This document shows positions 63,243 through 64,000 of a DNA stretch of 64,000 nt, piece by piece. Each line of letters starts with the position of its first letter. The first letter of the stretch is position 1. The stretch comes from CAIVVT01 sp963757265 (GTDB lineage: Bacteria; Acidobacteriota; Terriglobia; Bryobacterales; Bryobacteraceae), in assembly GCA_963757265.1 (NCBI GenBank), contig CAVWRA010000010.1:365805-429804 (forward strand), written 5' to 3'. The notes beneath the pieces were generated by a model that saw only the letters and a program-made list of their open reading frames with translations, did no database searches and was not told where the DNA came from. The position numbers and the translations under genes were made by a program.

Positions 63243-64000
63243 GCCTCTGCTCCGAAGAACCCGCTGTGGGCCGCGCTTTTTAGTAAGGATCAGCAAACTT
63301 ACTTCGTTTGCGCGGACTCCGCTCTGGTCCTATATGAAGATATTACAGTCGCTCCGGTCACGCTGGCGCAATACGTGAACCGGAATTACCCGCTGGGCCC
63401 GAAGGGTGCGCCCCCCCAGATGGACTCTCTTCTCAAGATCCTCCCACAGCGCCAGTATACGAATATCTCCGATGTCCGGCTGGTGCAGGAGATTCTGCAA
63501 CTCGACCAGGAGTACCTCGGGCATTCCACCGTGCGCCACGTGCGTAACATCCAGCTCATCGATTTCAAGAAGGGCAACTTTATCCTGATCGGCAGCCGTC
63601 GCGCCAACCCCTGGGTGGAGTTGTTCGAACAATCGCTGAACTTCCGCTTCGTTCACGACTCGAATCCACCGCGTCCCGGCTTTCGGAACGTCAAACCGCG
63701 ACCGAGTGAGAAGAACATCTATTGGTTCGAAGGCAACTCCGCGCAGGGCGGCGACACCTATAGCGTCATCTCTTTCGTGCCCAATGTCTCCCACGACGGC
63801 AATGTTCTGATGATCGCGGGCGCCACCGGTGAAGGCACGGAAGCGGCTGGAGAGCTCATCACGCACAACGAACTGGCGCTGCAAATGCTCCGGACGATCG
63901 GCGCCATCGATCACGATCGCATACGCCATTTCGAGGTCCTGCTGAAATCCGGAACGCTCGCCGGTACCTCCGAGCAGGCCGAGATCGTCGCCTACCGCCT
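63243..64000 (+). pseudogene. C-terminal effector domain of a winged-helix regulator (partial, runs off window)
   Basis: The frame is open to the window end. It encodes TYFVCADSALVLYEDI, then FILIGSRRANPWVELFEQSL, ISFVPNVSHDGNVLMIAGAT and RHFEVLLKSGT. It aligns with the C-terminal domain of the regulator at 43474-44802 (LILVGTRRTNPWVELFEDQL; FPYFEVLLKVD). The winged-helix and membrane helix are absent: upstream sequence is antisense to CRTAC1. An ATG at 63189 is in frame but lies inside CRTAC1, so a functional start is doubtful. The true end is outside the window. Confidence 0.7.

Overview
The window looks like chromosome of a GC-rich acidobacterium close to Solibacter/Bryobacterales (inference). 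The signs are long TonB-dependent receptors with a carboxypeptidase-regulatory-like N-terminus, winged-helix regulators fused to TPR or sensor domains, TolB/PD40 propellers, a PEP-CTERM protein, DUF1080 and Gfo/Idh/MocA proteins, and a CRTAC1 (FG-GAP/ASPIC) gene followed by TPR genes. No plasmid or phage structural gene and no CRISPR array is visible.

Layout. 0-19 kb: the 3' end of a TonB receptor, an M55 D-aminopeptidase, a YeaQ-type membrane protein, rfbD, a two-gene oxidoreductase/glycosyltransferase-like pair, a receiver-CpaE ATPase, a giant DUF11/RCC1 secreted protein, an M23 peptidase, an orphan leuS 3' end, a winged-helix/TPR regulator and a secreted HEXXH protein. 19-36.9 kb: a PEP-CTERM protein, a URO-D-family protein, a Ser/Thr kinase fused to an FGE-like domain, a class C serine hydrolase, YbaK, an S9 peptidase, ruvX-mltG, a second receiver-CpaE paralogue, DUF1080, ymdB and bacteriohemerythrin.

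36.9-58.56 kb is a genomic island. It sits in a tRNA-Leu(UAG) gene, carries a tyrosine integrase next to the tRNA, and is bounded by a 56-bp direct repeat of the tRNA 3' end. Its cargo includes a UxuA-like protein, a 654-aa secreted protein of unknown function, a carbohydrate-response block (winged-helix regulator, TonB receptor, glycosidase-like chimera, Gfo/Idh/MocA oxidoreductase, TolB-propeller pseudogene), a broken second integrase, DedA and pirin. A right-end control module holds two excisionase-like HTH proteins, a ribbon-helix-helix protein and a ParB-like fragment. 58.6-64 kb: ABM monooxygenase plus iron-containing dehydrogenase, two TPR genes, a frameshifted and truncated CRTAC1 gene, and the C-terminal domain of another regulator.

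The noncoding DNA holds four kinds of repeat: (i) ~150-210 bp hairpin elements with inverted ends (four copies); (ii) two ~210-230 bp elements with TGTCG-rich inverted ends facing each other across 17.4 kb; (iii) an 85-bp palindrome that interrupts the ParB-like gene; (iv) a dispersed ~29-bp quasi-palindrome (core TCCGGAAACGCCGTTTACC) that brackets single genes and the ends of the second integrase. The last is the best candidate here for an undescribed recombination-site or cassette system.
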